From NCBI GenBank assembly GCA_036897525.1, contig JAYMTJ010000001.1, forward strand, positions 1 through 64,000: a DNA stretch of 64,000 nt, given 5' to 3'. Within the stretch, counting starts at the first letter, position 1; each line of letters opens with the position of its first letter. Positions 63,022 through 64,000 of the stretch are shown in pieces. The notes below the pieces were generated by a model. That model saw only the letters and a program-made list of their open reading frames with translations, ran no database searches and had not been told where the DNA came from. Source of the DNA: Pelargonium x hortorum. Taxonomy: Eukaryota > Streptophyta > Magnoliopsida > Geraniales > Geraniaceae. The position numbers were made by a program, and so were the translations under genes.

Positions 63022-63503
63022 GGTTGGTATATTCCTCTTGTCTTCTTTGTTAATGCTAGTAGTATAATGAATATATTTATGTTATAGGCACCCTCTTCTT
63101 CTTGATTAACTTTTTTTAGTCTTGTATCTGCATACCCTTATTATTCAGAGATATAAACCTTTAGAGTCTTTATATTTGTACTACTCTTCAGAGCGGAGCG
63201 ATACCCTATTAGCAGTACTCTTAATCTTATTACCAACACCTTTCTTATTTTTCTTACTAGCTATACCTAGACTCCTCATGATACCTGCACTTTAATGTTA
63301 CTAGAGCTATAGAGTAAGCAGGAGTCTGCAAATTATCTATAATCTATAAGAGTCGAAAGTTCCACCTCGGGGTATATTTAGCTAGACTTCGAAAGCTAGG
63401 CTTTTAGCTACGAGAGCCTATAATTTAAGGAAGTCTTTTATAATTATAAGCTTAATTCCTATTGTACATGAAAAAAGAGTCTTTCTAAGTAGTAAAGGAA
63501 TCT
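63022..63503. other. Spacer between the two right-end open frames
   Basis: No gene is seen. The texture is plainer than most of the window. Inverted matches and T-rich runs are present, but no clear terminator. Confidence 0.4.
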
Positions 63504-63743
63504 ATGAGTACCCGAGTGCGCAAAGAAGAGGTAAAAAGATTCGAACAAACCCCTTGGTGTTCTTACTTCAGATGGGTTTGCTCTACATTTACTGTAATTA
63601 ATCTTTCTTTAGTCTTTAGTTTGGATCTAGTTATACAAGCTTTATCAAGAAGGGTATCCGTATCCCGTAGATATTTCAGTCTTTTGTCTAGTTTTACCTT
63701 AGGGTTCTCTTTTGAAAAGGAAGGGCAGGATACTACTAACTAA
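63504..63743 (+). CDS. Putative small membrane protein, unrecognised
   Basis: ATG at 63,504 is preceded by AAAGGAATCT, so a purine-rich AGGA lies about five bases upstream, the spacing of a Shine-Dalgarno site; a stop lies five codons upstream in frame. The 79-residue product begins with a basic segment (STRVRKEEVKRFEQ), has a hydrophobic stretch (TFTVINLSLVFSLDLVIQAL) of membrane-span length, then a serine/arginine-rich part and an acidic end (EKEGQDTTN), with a TAA stop. No family is recognised. It lies 480 bases downstream of the other putative frame on the same strand. Its length alone is compatible with chance. Confidence 0.25.
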   Translation: MSTRVRKEEVKRFEQTPWCSYFRWVCSTFTVINLSLVFSLDLVIQALSRRVSVSRRYFSLLSSFTLGFSFEKEGQDTTN

Positions 63744-64000
63744 TGCTAATGGCTTGACTCACCGGTATTCAGATGTAAATATAGGTAGCTTTTATTAGGC
63801 ATAGATAAAATCACTTATATAGAAATGAATTCTATTTCATGGATCTCCTAAGGAAGGAAGTCCCAGAGAATGTTTAAAACAATTAATTAGTCGCTAAAGC
63901 GTGTTATTTCTAAGAGAACTTTAGGTAATTATTGCATTGGGTTGGCCATGTCCTTCTTACTCAGCGAGCAATTATGAGGCCTTGCAAGTAATTGTATATC
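63744..64000. other. Right-end non-coding sequence
   Basis: No feature is recognised up to the window edge. Confidence 0.4.

Noticed and set aside
1-64000. CRISPR array, insertion sequence, or large inverted repeat
   Set aside because: No regularly spaced repeats, transposase-like frame or long terminal repeats were seen on reading through.

Overview
The window reads as an AT-rich (about one third G+C by eye), very sparsely coding organellar DNA, most likely from a bloated mitochondrial genome. The reasons are a tRNA-Phe-like gene of mitochondrial/bacterial type at the left edge, two stretches that follow the order of conserved motifs in large- and small-subunit rRNA, and about a dozen further tRNA-like sequences on both strands. 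No standard organellar protein gene (cox, cob, nad, atp, rps/rpl, rpo) could be recognised in any frame. The longest open frame is 125 codons and few others pass 100, about what chance gives at this base composition. The lineage cannot be named from the sequence alone.

Layout. 8-75 (-): trnF-like gene lacking five bases of its anticodon arm. About 1,080-2,000 (+): LSU rRNA-like tract with motifs of domains IV, V and VI in order. 2,000-51,900: almost entirely non-coding, with isolated tRNA-like sequences near 9.9, 12.8, 21.5, 29.8, 32.9 (a good tRNA-Cys anticodon arm), 43.0, 46.35 and 51.1 kb. About 51,930-53,790 (+): SSU rRNA-like tract, with motifs matching E. coli positions of about 360 to 1,407. 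57.6-61.8 kb: four more tRNA-like sequences. 62,632-63,743: two small open frames that look more protein-like than the rest, one with a basic stretch and a C-terminal membrane segment, the other with a purine-rich ribosome-binding-like sequence before its ATG.

The RNA-like sequences share one oddity. Short, highly conserved strings are kept and in the right order, but pairing partners are often missing, shifted or separated by small insertions. Three explanations fit: decayed gene copies, genes that need extensive RNA processing or insertion/deletion editing, or an assembly with many uncorrected indels. The sequence alone does not decide between them.

Two textures alternate through the non-coding DNA. 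One is rich in T or A runs with many short GG(N)CC-like strings (for example GGATCC). The other is plainer and resembles ordinary plant or algal mitochondrial spacer. The rRNA- and tRNA-like sequences fall mostly in the first texture. A few hairpins, one 18-base palindrome, short tandem duplications and one small dispersed repeat are listed; no CRISPR array, insertion sequence or intact mobile element was seen. All rRNA and tRNA assignments were made by eye and are tentative.
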